Assembly (NCBI GenBank): GCA_949287105.1
Contig: CASEFE010000107.1
Coordinates: 1 to 33,742 of the forward strand
Length of the DNA stretch: 33,742 bases
Direction: 5' to 3'
Source: an uncultured Bacillota bacterium
Lineage (GTDB): Bacteria > Bacillota > Clostridia > Christensenellales > Borkfalkiaceae
How positions within the stretch are numbered: the stretch's first letter is position 1; each line of letters opens with the position of its first letter. Positions 16,204 through 24,577 of this stretch are shown here, in pieces. The position numbers were made by a program, and so were the translations under genes. The notes under the pieces were generated by a model. The model saw only the letters and a list, made by a program, of their open reading frames with translations. It made no database searches and was not told the origin of the DNA.

Positions 16204-16374
16204 TCATTTCGCGTTACGCTGTTTTTTCTCTTTCTTTTTTTGTTTTTCCGAATCTTTTTCCTTTTTCTCCTCTTCTTTCAAACTGTTTACCATCTCCAAA
16301 ATCCGCTCTTCGGAAAATTCCTCCGTCAAAGACGCCATTTTACCGTATACGGATTTATCGTGATGAATCGTCAT
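16204..16374 (-). CDS. Small Lys/Glu-rich protein, 56 residues
   Basis: A short gene with an AAGGAG ribosome site 10 bases before its ATG. The protein starts MTIHHDKSVYGKMAS, has a helix-like middle (LTEEFSEERILEMVNSL), and ends in a run of Lys and Glu that should form a highly charged helix. I do not recognise the family. The N-terminal half has an ordinary amino acid mix and the start site is good, which argues for a real gene, while the AAA/GAA-rich tail could also arise by chance in A-rich DNA. It lies between the DUF4130 terminator and the AraC-type regulator gene. Role unknown. Confidence 0.62.
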   Translation of the reverse strand: MTIHHDKSVYGKMASLTEEFSEERILEMVNSLKEEEKKEKDSEKQKKKEKKQRNAK

Positions 16375-16451
16375 ATCTAATGTCTCCTTTCGCTTACATT
16401 ATCTTGTTCCAAAATACTGCGAAAATATTTTTATGGGAGGAAATCTCCGCA

Positions 16452-17294
16452 TCACGAATGCAAACGATACGCTTTCGGGCTCATACCTGTTCGCCGCGCA
16501 AACATGGCTGAAAAATAATGTTCGTCTGCAATACTGAGCCTTTCCGAAATTTCTTTTACACGCATTTTCGTATTTTTCAAAAGAAGTTTCGCCGCCTCCG
16601 TTTTTGCCTCCAATAAATATTCATACGGCGTTAAACCGTATTCTTTTTTGAATGTTCGGATCAGATTTGACTTGGACATATGAACATCTAAAGCCAATTC
16701 TTGAAGATCGATATTTCCATATACGGCGGCATCCAACCGCTCCCGCACTTCTTCCGCCACACCCGATTCTGCATAAACTCCTGCCTGATGCGATGCCACT
16801 AAATGCAGTATTTTATGAACATTTTCCGCAATCCGAAAACATACAGATTTATCGATATATTGCGCCCGCGCTATATCTTCCAACGCTTCAAAATAAGCAC
16901 GGGTATCGACATGATATATCCCTGATCTTAATTGATACGCCTTCGACATGGCTTCCAAATAATCCGCTTTATAATTGATCCATAATTTCTTCCAGGGATT
17001 GGAGGCAATCGCTCTGTAATTGTGATCGATCCCCGCGAATAAAAGATAGGTATCCCCCGCTTTTACTCTTTTCCATTTTCCGTCGAGTAAAATTTCTCCT
17101 TCTCCCTCCAAAACATATTCCAAGACATTCAGTTTGTATTCCGCAGAACGACTGAGCGAATATTCCGAAAACGGATAAGTAATACCGATCACCGCCTGAC
17201 TGAAAGGAATCTCATCATCGTTTCTGAAAGCTACGGCATCTTCCAGAACGGGATATTTTACCGCCCCCTTCGGAGCAAATTCGGTTTTGCGCAT
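16452..17294 (-). CDS. AraC family transcriptional regulator
   Basis: A 280-residue AraC/XylS-type regulator. The N-terminal half is a cupin-like ligand domain (LNVLEYVLEGEGEILLDGKWKRVKAGDTYLLF). The C-terminal 100 residues hold two helix-turn-helix units (LQELALDVHMSKSNLIRTFKKEYG and VKEISERLSIADEHYFSAMFARRTGMSPKAYR). It probably senses a sugar and controls the divergent GH2 gene. The start at 17294 (MRKTEF) is preferred because AAGG precedes it at good spacing; two in-frame codons further upstream lack a site. Its promoter overlaps the GH2 promoter, which would allow autoregulation together with control of GH2. Confidence 0.93.
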   Translation of the reverse strand: MRKTEFAPKGAVKYPVLEDAVAFRNDDEIPFSQAVIGITYPFSEYSLSRSAEYKLNVLEYVLEGEGEILLDGKWKRVKAGDTYLLFAGIDHNYRAIASNPWKKLWINYKADYLEAMSKAYQLRSGIYHVDTRAYFEALEDIARAQYIDKSVCFRIAENVHKILHLVASHQAGVYAESGVAEEVRERLDAAVYGNIDLQELALDVHMSKSNLIRTFKKEYGLTPYEYLLEAKTEAAKLLLKNTKMRVKEISERLSIADEHYFSAMFARRTGMSPKAYRLHS

Positions 17295-17329
17295 ATTTCT
17301 AACCTTTTTGTACATTTTTCCCATTGTTT

Positions 17330-17357
17330 TTGGATTCGTTTGCTATTATACTATAAT
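17330..17357 (+). promoter_or_regulatory. Promoter of the GH2 gene
   Basis: Plus-strand -10 TATAAT at 17352-17357 with a weak -35 TTGGAT at 17330-17335 (16-base spacer). A weak -35 is usual for a promoter that needs an activator, which fits the divergent AraC-type gene. Confidence 0.6.
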
Positions 17358-17373
17358 TATTATAAAAATGCAA
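17345..17373 (-). promoter_or_regulatory. Promoter of the AraC-type regulator gene
   Basis: Minus-strand TTGCAT (17368-17373), 17-base spacer, TATAAT (17345-17350). The spacer contains a perfect 13-base AT palindrome at 17352-17364. It overlaps the GH2 promoter on the other strand. Confidence 0.7.
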
Positions 17374-17391
17374 TCAATGGAGTTAAGTATT

Positions 17392-19122
17392 ATGAATGTA
17401 AGATCCGAACATCCTACCCCTTCTTTCATGCGCGAAAATTGGCTCAATCTTAACGGCGAATGGGAATTTTATAACGATCTGAGCGCATCCGGAACAGAAC
17501 GCCGCGTCTTCACCGAAAAGGCGTTCGATCAAAAAATTATCGTGCCTTTTTGCCCCGAAAGCACCCTGTCCGGAATCCATTTTACGGATTTCATGCCTTC
17601 CGTGTGGTATGCAAAAGAAGTTGAAATCAGCAAGCAACAGCTGCAAAATCGCGTTATCTTACATATCGGCGCCTGCGACTACATAACGACCGTTTATATA
17701 AACGGATCGATTGCAGGCACACATATCGGAGGTTATACGCCTTTTTCTTTTGATATAACCGCCTTATTGCAACCCGGTAAGAATCGTTTGGTCATTCATG
17801 CCGAGGACGATGTACGCACCAATGCACATCTTCACGGAAAACAAAGCAAACGATATTATTCTGCCGGTTGCGACTACACCCGAACGACAGGAATCTGGCA
17901 GACAGTCTGGCTTGAATTTCTTCCCCAAATATATCTTAAACGCGTCAAAGTTACCGCAACCGACCTTTCCGGAATCGTTCGATTGGAAGCCTTCCTGAAT
18001 GAATACTGCCACGATGCCGAGCTTCTCGTCGAAATCCGATTTAAAAATAAAGAAATCTTAAAACAAACTTTTCAATTGCCGGGAGCATATAGCGCTCTGT
18101 CTGTACAAATTCCCGAAATTTATCTGTGGGAACCGGGCAACCCGAATCTTTATGATATCACTTACCGACTGATGATTCATGGAAAATTACAAGATACGGT
18201 ATCCGGTTATTTCGGTATCCGCCGCATCGATATCGACGGTAAAAAGATTTTGATCAACGGCAAACCCGTTTTTCAACGACTCATTCTCGACCAGGGATTT
18301 TATCCTGACGGAATTTACACAGCCCCTTCCGACAAAGCCCTTCAAAACGATATACGCCTTTCCATGCAGGCAGGATTCAACGGAGCAAGACTGCACCAAA
18401 AGGTTTTTGAAGAAAGATTTCTTTACCACGCCGATCGGCTCGGCTACATCGTCTGGGGAGAATTTGCGAGCTGGGGGGCGATTCTTTCCGATGCTGCTAC
18501 GCTCCACGAATTTTTGCCGCAATGGATCGAAGCGGTAGAACGGGACTATAACCACCCGTGCGTCGTCGGTTGGTGCCCTTATAACGAAACATGGGACTGC
18601 ATGCAAATCCCTACGAACATTTCCGCCGTTTATTACGCTACAAAAGCCATCGACCCGACCAGACCTGTCATCGACACGAGCGGCGGTTTCCACATCGTCA
18701 CCGATATCTATGACGTACACGATTACGACCAAAACCCCGAATCGTTTTCAAAGCGCTATGAAAAACATGCCGACGGAGAATTTTACGTTCGCGAACCGCA
18801 ACACGAAATTCCGTACGACGGCAAAATGCCATACCTCGTCAGCGAATACGGAGGAATTCATTGGAGCGTTGAAAAAGATGAGTCGTCCTGGGGATACGGC
18901 GATACGCCGCAATCACACAAAGATTTTTGCAAACGATATTGCGAACTTACTGAAATACTTCTCGATAATCCCAGCATCGCGGGATTCTGTTATACACAGC
19001 TTACAGACATCGAGCAGGAACAAAACGGTTTGTATTCGTACGACCGCTCCTTAAAATTCTCCAAAGATATTTACAAAATAATGGCCGCATCGACCAGCAA
19101 AAAAGCAGCCATAGAAAAATAA
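17392..19122 (+). CDS. Glycoside hydrolase family 2 (beta-galactosidase/glucuronidase-like)
   Basis: A 576-residue GH2 enzyme without a signal peptide, so cytoplasmic. Domains run in order: a jelly-roll sugar-binding domain (about 1-165, with LNGEWEFYND and the WYAKEVEI strand), an immunoglobulin-like domain (about 170-270), and a TIM barrel (about 275-560). The general acid/base is probably Glu399 in PYNETWD and the nucleophile Glu485 in VSEYGG. It is shorter than large LacZ enzymes and lacks the C-terminal domains. The exact sugar cannot be read. Start MNVRSEHPTP at 17392 follows GGAG; the frame is open further left, but only across the promoter. The divergent AraC-type regulator is its likely controller. 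Confidence 0.93.
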   Translation: MNVRSEHPTPSFMRENWLNLNGEWEFYNDLSASGTERRVFTEKAFDQKIIVPFCPESTLSGIHFTDFMPSVWYAKEVEISKQQLQNRVILHIGACDYITTVYINGSIAGTHIGGYTPFSFDITALLQPGKNRLVIHAEDDVRTNAHLHGKQSKRYYSAGCDYTRTTGIWQTVWLEFLPQIYLKRVKVTATDLSGIVRLEAFLNEYCHDAELLVEIRFKNKEILKQTFQLPGAYSALSVQIPEIYLWEPGNPNLYDITYRLMIHGKLQDTVSGYFGIRRIDIDGKKILINGKPVFQRLILDQGFYPDGIYTAPSDKALQNDIRLSMQAGFNGARLHQKVFEERFLYHADRLGYIVWGEFASWGAILSDAATLHEFLPQWIEAVERDYNHPCVVGWCPYNETWDCMQIPTNISAVYYATKAIDPTRPVIDTSGGFHIVTDIYDVHDYDQNPESFSKRYEKHADGEFYVREPQHEIPYDGKMPYLVSEYGGIHWSVEKDESSWGYGDTPQSHKDFCKRYCELTEILLDNPSIAGFCYTQLTDIEQEQNGLYSYDRSLKFSKDIYKIMAASTSKKAAIEK

Positions 19123-19143
19123 CTTTTTCCTTTTTCAATCAAA

Positions 19144-19185
19144 TGAGGGTGCCCCTTCGGTTATCGAAGGGGCACCCTCATTTTT
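19144..19185. terminator. Terminator between GH2 and the GH78-like gene
   Basis: A 16-bp perfect stem (19144-19159 with 19165-19180) and five T on the plus strand. It lies between convergent genes and is strongest for GH2. Confidence 0.9.
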
Positions 19186-19234
19186 ATTAAGAAATCAAAA
19201 TATTTAATCTTTTAACACGAATTCAGACCAGCCG

Positions 19235-21307
19235 CTAAGCTTGATCATCGGGACACAGACCAAACCGCTCAAACACATAGATCGGAACAGAGCTCCAACC
19301 GTGGCAGAGACTTCCCGCACGATCAAAATCTTCCGAACCATGATCGGTTTCCCAAAAAGAAGTTGCTCCCGCACGCAACATACGCGTATATCGCTCTTCT
19401 ACTTCATGAATAATCACGTTTCGATACTTTTCACCGCGTACCAACATAGCATCATATTTAAAAATGGAATGACTTGCCGAAATTTTCACCATTCCGTTTT
19501 CGTTCTGTGCCAGTTTATCCAAAATAAAGTCAGTCTGCTTTTCATTCGGCACGCCCGCAACTACAAATAAACTGTTGGTAAGCTCGGAATAATGTTCAGG
19601 CTTGCCGATAAACGTCTTATATAGCCCTTTTTCTGCCACAAAAAACTGCCCGCATGCCTTACGAACTTTTTCTGCCGTTTTGCCAGTTCCGCCGTCTTCT
19701 TTCGAAAGTAATTCGCAAATTCTTCCGAATTTTTTCGCCGCAATCAGATAAAACCCGTTCAGCGGTGCATCCAACGACGATTCATGCGTCGGACCGTCCA
19801 TTCCGTCTGTCCATTCGTAAAAATCCCAAATTTTCGGATCCGCATAATTCTGAATAAGCCCACCGGTTCCGATACGACTTTCAAAATTCTCTAAAATTCC
19901 ACACATTACCTCAAAAACTTCTTCCGCAAGCGACAAATCACCCGTATGCTCACTATATTCGGCAACCGCAAGGATATACATCAAAGAAAAATAAGGGATA
20001 GGATAATCACTGGCTTCCCCTTGCGGACAACAGAGCGTCAATAATCCGTCCGGACGACGCGCCTCCGCAAACATACGTAATCCCGCCCGTGCATATTCCG
20101 TTCCTTCAAAAGCCGTATATCCGAATAATATCTGATTCCGACTGTCCATTGTATAAAACGACTGTTCTCTCCAAGGCGTATCTTCATAATGATCGTGCAT
20201 ACAAAGTTCCAGCGTACGCACGGATATATCGTAAATCAGACGGTGCAGTCCGTCTTCAATCTTTTTCTTGCGGCGCCGTACAGGATAATAAACAGGAATT
20301 ACCGTTGCCCGACGCAAAAGAACTTTTTTGGTATGGAAGAAGATCTGCAAATATCTTCCGCCCAAGCGCCGGAAATAATCCGTAAATACGTTTCTTCCTT
20401 TCTTTGCCCGATATTCAAATGTAAAGTTGCGTTCATCTATGTAGGTACGGACCCTTCCGTCTGCGATATGCTGACCGTATCCGATCTCCAACTCACATGT
20501 CTCATCTACTGTAAAATCCAGATGCAGGTACCCTGCCTCTTCATGACCAAGATCCACGATCAGATACATTCCGTCTTCTTCACTGCACATCTGAAGCGGC
20601 TCGTCCAAAGTATAATACATCTTTTTTGTTCCAAACATCTCAGCCGGTGGAACAAATGCCAGAGATGCTCGCAACAGCCGTTCGCCCGCCGTTTCAAATT
20701 TGCCCTCGCGGAATGTTCCTTGCTGTATGATCCGCTCCGGCAAAGGTTCTTTGGTACACAAACGCATAACCGGTCTTTTATGAAAATTTTTGGGCAGATC
20801 CTTGACCTGCGCACTTGTAAACCCGCTTTCTTTTTTGCCCGGAATCATCCATTCATCTTCTTTGGTGGAATCATACCGATACGAAAAGCCTAACTGCAAC
20901 GTGATTTTCCGCTTCAAATACGATGAATAATCGGGCGCAAGCCTGCATTGCACCGCGCTATCGCTCTGAGAAAGAATCCCATTGTCTCCCGACAATTCAA
21001 ATATAAGCCCCGCTTCGCCCGGACTATATGTAAAAAAGCTCTCCCCGATATACCAAGCAACGATCGACAAACGGTTTGTTCCTATTTTAACAAATCCGGA
21101 AAGATCGATCTCTTCCTCCACACGGTACTTCGGATAATCCGGATATTTTCCGAACCCTGCAATCTTCCCGTTTACATAGACGCAAAACATTCCGTCCACA
21201 CACAATTTCAGATCACACTTTCCGCCATTGTATGCAAAATCCGTATAAAACTGAACATATTCGTCCGCCTTCGCGTCCCCTTTTCGCCATATCCAATCAC
21301 CCTGCAT
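19235..21307 (-). CDS. Alpha-L-rhamnosidase-like glycoside hydrolase (GH78-like)
   Basis: A 690-residue protein with N-terminal beta-sandwich domains and a six-hairpin (alpha/alpha)6 barrel in the second half. The stretch HDHYEDTPWREQSFYTMDSRNQ matches the catalytic region of GH78-like rhamnosidases (general acid Glu/Asp near ED-P-RE), and the late GATSFWETDHG and SLCHGWSS motifs are typical of the same fold. There is no signal peptide, so it would act inside the cell on imported oligosaccharide. It faces the GH2 gene tail to tail and follows pgi. The start has a GGGAG site. A relative with another specificity is possible. Confidence 0.85.
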   Translation of the reverse strand: MQGDWIWRKGDAKADEYVQFYTDFAYNGGKCDLKLCVDGMFCVYVNGKIAGFGKYPDYPKYRVEEEIDLSGFVKIGTNRLSIVAWYIGESFFTYSPGEAGLIFELSGDNGILSQSDSAVQCRLAPDYSSYLKRKITLQLGFSYRYDSTKEDEWMIPGKKESGFTSAQVKDLPKNFHKRPVMRLCTKEPLPERIIQQGTFREGKFETAGERLLRASLAFVPPAEMFGTKKMYYTLDEPLQMCSEEDGMYLIVDLGHEEAGYLHLDFTVDETCELEIGYGQHIADGRVRTYIDERNFTFEYRAKKGRNVFTDYFRRLGGRYLQIFFHTKKVLLRRATVIPVYYPVRRRKKKIEDGLHRLIYDISVRTLELCMHDHYEDTPWREQSFYTMDSRNQILFGYTAFEGTEYARAGLRMFAEARRPDGLLTLCCPQGEASDYPIPYFSLMYILAVAEYSEHTGDLSLAEEVFEVMCGILENFESRIGTGGLIQNYADPKIWDFYEWTDGMDGPTHESSLDAPLNGFYLIAAKKFGRICELLSKEDGGTGKTAEKVRKACGQFFVAEKGLYKTFIGKPEHYSELTNSLFVVAGVPNEKQTDFILDKLAQNENGMVKISASHSIFKYDAMLVRGEKYRNVIIHEVEERYTRMLRAGATSFWETDHGSEDFDRAGSLCHGWSSVPIYVFERFGLCPDDQA

Positions 21308-21354
21308 TTTCCGCTCTCCCTACGTTTCTTCGTTTTTATTTTTCTGTTTTTTTC

Positions 21355-21393
21355 AAAAAGAGGGAAACAGCCGACAGGCAACTGTCTCCCTCT
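21355..21393 (-). terminator. Terminator after pgi
   Basis: The minus-strand hairpin AGAGGGA...TCCCTCT with an inner ACAG/CTGT pairing is followed by five T. Confidence 0.75.
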
Positions 21394-21420
21394 TTCCCTT
21401 TCTTACTTTTTTACGAAAGA

Positions 21421-22848
21421 TTATACAATGTATTTTTCTTCGACAGCAGTAGCACTTTCAAGTTCTTTGCGCTTCTCTTCATAACCGTTTTTACCGAGCA
21501 ACGCATATGTCGCCTGCTTTCCGGCTTCCACACCCGGCTGATTGAAGGTGTCAATATTGAACATTGCTCCGGCATATGCCGTCTGCAATTCAAATAAATA
21601 CATCAATTCACCCAGTGTAAATTCGTTGACTTCCGGCAACCAGATGGTGTAATTCTGCCGACCGGCTTTTGCCAATGCATAAGCAGTCGCCCGATTTTCC
21701 GCCGCGATGAGTTCATTCATGGTATGTCCGCCCAAAAAGGCTACATCCGGAATGTCCTCGCAGCCGTGCGGAATTTTAACTTCCGTACGATAATTTTTGA
21801 TCGATAAAAAGGTTACAACCTTATCGAACGGACCTTCGGTATACAACTGTACCTGCGAATGCTGATCGGTAACACCCAACGATTTTACAGGCGTCTGCCC
21901 GACGTTGCAAGGTTCTCCGTCCAATGTGACATTCTTTCCAAGGCTCTCCGCCCACAACTGACAATACCAATCCGACATCAGTTTCAAGCTATCCGCATAC
22001 GGCATCATAACGCCTACATTTTTTCCGCGCTTCATCGCCGCTACCTGCAATACCGCACACGCCAGCGCGGGATTCTTTGCTATCGACGGCTTATTGCACA
22101 CTCCGTCCATGTACGCAGCACCTGCAAGCATCGCTTTGATATCCAATCCCAATACCGCCGCCGGCAACAACCCTACCGGACAAAGCTCGGAAAATCTCCC
22201 GCCCACTCCGTCAGGAATATAAAAAGTCTTATAATTATTTTGCTTTGCCAGTTTGATCAGATTGCCTTTGACATGATCGGTCGTAGCTATAATATTTTCG
22301 CTCGCCTTATCCCCCAATGCCTTTGTCAACAGATCATTGATGACGAGATACTGCGTCATCGTTTCACTCGTAGCACCCGATTTTGTTATGACATTAAAAC
22401 AAGTCTTCTCCGGTTCGATCACATCCAGCAATGCCGCCATTCTTTCCGGATCCACGTTGTCTTCCACATAGAACTTCGGCCCCTTTCTTTTGGAAGGCGC
22501 AAGATCATTATAATGAAGATGGCAAAGCGCATTGAATACCGCGATCGGGCCCAACGCACTGCCGCCGATCCCGAGCACAACAAAATATTTGAACTTCCGA
22601 CGCACTGCCTTGGCCGTCGCAAGTATGTCTTCCACGATTTCTTTCTGATTGTACGGAAGTTCCGTCCAACCCATCATGCCCTTTCCGCGATTTTCCGCAA
22701 CCACATCAAACGCATCGGCCGCCGCCTCTTTCATTTCATTCAGATCTACATCCTTAAAACCATCGTTTCCGACGAATTTCTTCATCATATTGTTGTAATC
22801 CACGGTCAAACGCATGCTGTTGCGCCATTCTTTATTCCTGTAATTCAT
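21421..22848 (-). CDS. pgi: Glucose-6-phosphate isomerase
   Basis: Interconverts glucose-6-phosphate and fructose-6-phosphate in glycolysis. The 475-residue protein has the SIS-domain motifs VLGIGGSALGP and TKSGATSETMTQ, the GVGGRFSELCPVGLLPA signature, and the C-terminal QPGVEAGKQ block. The start MNYRNKEW at 22848 is chosen because GGAGG lies 10 bases upstream. The next Met (22815) has no ribosome site, and a TTG further upstream is before that site. It has its own strong promoter (22891-22919) and a terminator. The nearby ROK kinase and GH genes would feed hexose phosphates into this step. Confidence 0.96.
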   Translation of the reverse strand: MNYRNKEWRNSMRLTVDYNNMMKKFVGNDGFKDVDLNEMKEAAADAFDVVAENRGKGMMGWTELPYNQKEIVEDILATAKAVRRKFKYFVVLGIGGSALGPIAVFNALCHLHYNDLAPSKRKGPKFYVEDNVDPERMAALLDVIEPEKTCFNVITKSGATSETMTQYLVINDLLTKALGDKASENIIATTDHVKGNLIKLAKQNNYKTFYIPDGVGGRFSELCPVGLLPAAVLGLDIKAMLAGAAYMDGVCNKPSIAKNPALACAVLQVAAMKRGKNVGVMMPYADSLKLMSDWYCQLWAESLGKNVTLDGEPCNVGQTPVKSLGVTDQHSQVQLYTEGPFDKVVTFLSIKNYRTEVKIPHGCEDIPDVAFLGGHTMNELIAAENRATAYALAKAGRQNYTIWLPEVNEFTLGELMYLFELQTAYAGAMFNIDTFNQPGVEAGKQATYALLGKNGYEEKRKELESATAVEEKYIV

Positions 22849-22890
22849 GTCTACTATACCTCCGTTCTGGCTCAAAATTTCTCATTTACT

Positions 22891-22919
22891 ATTCTAAGAC
22901 AATTCGCTCTTTCTGTCAA
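22891..22919 (-). promoter_or_regulatory. Promoter of pgi
   Basis: Minus-strand TTGACA (22914-22919), 17-base spacer, TAGAAT (22891-22896), about 42 bases before the ATG at 22848. Confidence 0.8.
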
Positions 22920-22940
22920 CCTTTCAAAGAAAATATCCCC

Positions 22941-22976
22941 AAAAATTTTCATGCCGCCCTATAAATAAGAGCGGCA
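22941..22976 (-). terminator. Probable terminator after the TIM-barrel gene
   Basis: The minus-strand hairpin TGCCGC...GCGGCA (22952-22957 with 22971-22976) is followed by TGAAAATTTTT. The stem is short, so strength is uncertain. Confidence 0.55.
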
Positions 22977-22980
22977 CATT

Positions 22981-23772
22981 TTACCCGATTTTATATAAAA
23001 TTTCATCCAGATAGTCACAGGAATGTTTCAATTCGATATAATCCTTGTAGTCTCCCGCATACACTTCAATGAGCACCGCCCCGTCAAAGCCCGCATCTTT
23101 CAAACGCCGCAGACATTCTTCGAAATCAAATTGCCCTTTGCCCGGAAGACAGATCTTTCCTCGCTCATCTACATCCGAAACATGCACATGCGAAATACTC
23201 CCTTCCATATCCCGAATATACATCGGATAAGGATAACAAGACAGACGCGCCTGCTTTACATCCAGAACCCCCTTTAACCCGGGACAGCCTTCCTTGAGCT
23301 TTTTAAACAGTCCGGGACGGTTATACAACGCCCAATGCACGTTTTCCAGACACAATTCTATTCCGTGCTCCCCGCATGCCGCGCCGATTTCACAAAAATT
23401 TTCTGCAAGCTTGCCCGCATCCGCCGGAACAGAATTCTTTTTAAGACGCGTGATCCCGTGAAATGTATAATACTTTGCCCCAAATATCGCCGCCGAAGCC
23501 ATCGCTCCGTTTAAAATGGAAAACGCATCTTTCTTCGCCCGCGGATGTGCACTGAACAACTGCGGCTCAAACTGCGTATTCAGGAGATGCACAGAGTTTA
23601 CAGCCATATCCCCTTTTCGCTCTGCAAAAAGATGAGCAAACTCCTCCCCGTATTCCGACAAAGTCGTCATAAATATTTCCGTGCTTTTAATCCCCATTCC
23701 GTTCAGAACAAAAAGCGCATCTTCATTCATTTCCCGCATAAACAGGGATGCCGTGGATACTCCGCTGATCAT
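22981..23772 (-). CDS. Sugar phosphate isomerase/epimerase-like TIM-barrel protein
   Basis: A 263-residue protein of the xylose isomerase-like TIM-barrel (AP endonuclease 2) superfamily. Metal-ligand positions are seen in YYTFHG, in the LCLENVHW strand, in KGVLDVKQARL, in HVHVSDVDERGK and in AVLIEVYAGD. The superfamily includes sugar epimerases and endonuclease IV. The size and the lack of endonuclease IV signatures favour a sugar enzyme. The start at 23772 (MISGVS) is preferred to 23784 because GGAG precedes it at six bases. A hairpin follows the stop codon. No close operon partner; it lies between pgi and rubredoxin. Confidence 0.85.
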   Translation of the reverse strand: MISGVSTASLFMREMNEDALFVLNGMGIKSTEIFMTTLSEYGEEFAHLFAERKGDMAVNSVHLLNTQFEPQLFSAHPRAKKDAFSILNGAMASAAIFGAKYYTFHGITRLKKNSVPADAGKLAENFCEIGAACGEHGIELCLENVHWALYNRPGLFKKLKEGCPGLKGVLDVKQARLSCYPYPMYIRDMEGSISHVHVSDVDERGKICLPGKGQFDFEECLRRLKDAGFDGAVLIEVYAGDYKDYIELKHSCDYLDEILYKIG

Positions 23773-23807
23773 ACCTCTCTCCATCCGATCATTTTCTGCC
23801 GTACATC

Positions 23808-23837
23808 AAAAAAAGCTCCGCCTTAGCAGAACTTTTT
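23808..23837 (-). terminator. Terminator after rubredoxin
   Basis: A minus-strand 9-bp stem (AAGTTCTGC with GCGGAGCTT, two or more G-U pairs) with a TAAG loop is followed by seven T. Confidence 0.75.
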
Positions 23838-23854
23838 TTGCCTCGCAAGACGCT

Positions 23855-24013
23855 TTATGCTTCTTCGAACATATCCTTGCCTACTCCGCAAAGAGGACAA
23901 GTGAAATCATCGGGAATATCTTCCCATTTTGTTCCGGCCGCAATCCCGTTGTCCGGATCACCGACCGCTTCGTCGTATTCATATCCGCATACACTGCAAA
24001 CATATTTTGCCAT
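23855..24013 (-). CDS. Rubredoxin
   Basis: A 52-residue electron carrier with a single iron held by four Cys. The two knuckles are CSVCGY (Cys6, Cys9) and CPLCGV (Cys39, Cys42). The segment [14 protein letters not shown] and the WEDIPDDF motif are standard for rubredoxin. In anaerobes it passes electrons to peroxide- and superoxide-detoxifying enzymes. The ATG has an AAGGAG site. The gene has its own promoter (24039-24066) and a terminator (23808-23837), so it is a monocistronic unit. It supports an anaerobic lifestyle. Confidence 0.96.
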   Translation of the reverse strand: MAKYVCSVCGYEYDEAVGDPDNGIAAGTKWEDIPDDFTCPLCGVGKDMFEEA

Positions 24014-24038
24014 GATTTCAAACTCCTTTTTTATTTAT

Positions 24039-24066
24039 ATTATAGCAAAAAAATTTTTTAATTCAA
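24039..24066 (-). promoter_or_regulatory. Promoter of the rubredoxin gene
   Basis: Minus-strand TTGAAT (24061-24066), 16-base spacer, TATAAT (24039-24044), then an AAGGAG site and the ATG at 24013. Confidence 0.65.
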
Positions 24067-24095
24067 TCCTTTTCCAAAAATTTATTAAAAATTCT

Positions 24096-24542
24096 TTACT
24101 TTGTACCCGTGGAACCGAATCCGCCCTCGCCGCGCACCGTTTCCGATAATTCGTCCGTTTCTTCAAACCGCGCCGCCACATACGGCGCAATGACAAGCTG
24201 TGCAACCCGTTCATACGGTTCAACAGTCTGTTCCGTTGCGGAATGATTGTAAAGAGCAATCCGTATTTCTCCGCGATAATCCGAATCGATCACTCCGACT
24301 TTATTTGCCGGAGCAAGCCCCTTTTTTGTCGCCAAACCGCTGCGTGCGTAAATAAATCCTGCCAATCCCTCAGGTATTTCCGCTGCCAGCCCCGTCCTTA
24401 CTACGACCGTTTCTCCCGCGCCGATCCGCAAAACCTCATCGCTGAGCGCATAGAGATCCGCTCCCGCTGCCGTTTCGCTGCCGTAATTCGGCATCTTTGC
24501 CCGCGGATCAAGTTTTTTGATTCTTACCGTGGTTGTCTGCAT
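24096..24542 (-). CDS. dut: dUTP diphosphatase
   Basis: Trimeric-type dUTPase that hydrolyses dUTP to dUMP and pyrophosphate, protecting DNA from uracil. The 148 residues show all five family motifs: AAGADLYA, RSGLATKKG, VGVIDSDYRGEI with the catalytic Asp and the Tyr that excludes ribose, ERVAQLVI, and the flexible C-terminal GEGGFGSTG. The start has a GGAGGGG site. It lies 35 bases after nrdG, in a nrdD-nrdG-dut order that joins deoxynucleotide production and clean-up. No promoter is visible in the short gap, so co-transcription is likely. Confidence 0.97.
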   Translation of the reverse strand: MQTTTVRIKKLDPRAKMPNYGSETAAGADLYALSDEVLRIGAGETVVVRTGLAAEIPEGLAGFIYARSGLATKKGLAPANKVGVIDSDYRGEIRIALYNHSATEQTVEPYERVAQLVIAPYVAARFEETDELSETVRGEGGFGSTGTK

Positions 24543-24577
24543 AACCCCTCCGAAATCGCCCGCTTTACGGACAAATT

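Noticed and set aside
21859..22968. 369-codon plus-strand frame opposite pgi
   Set aside because: It is antisense to pgi, which has all family motifs, and the translated product looks like a shadow with biased Arg/His/Ile content.
23785..23807. A separate promoter for the TIM-barrel gene
   Set aside because: The gap to the rubredoxin terminator is too short and shows no -35/-10 pair. Expression may depend on read-through.
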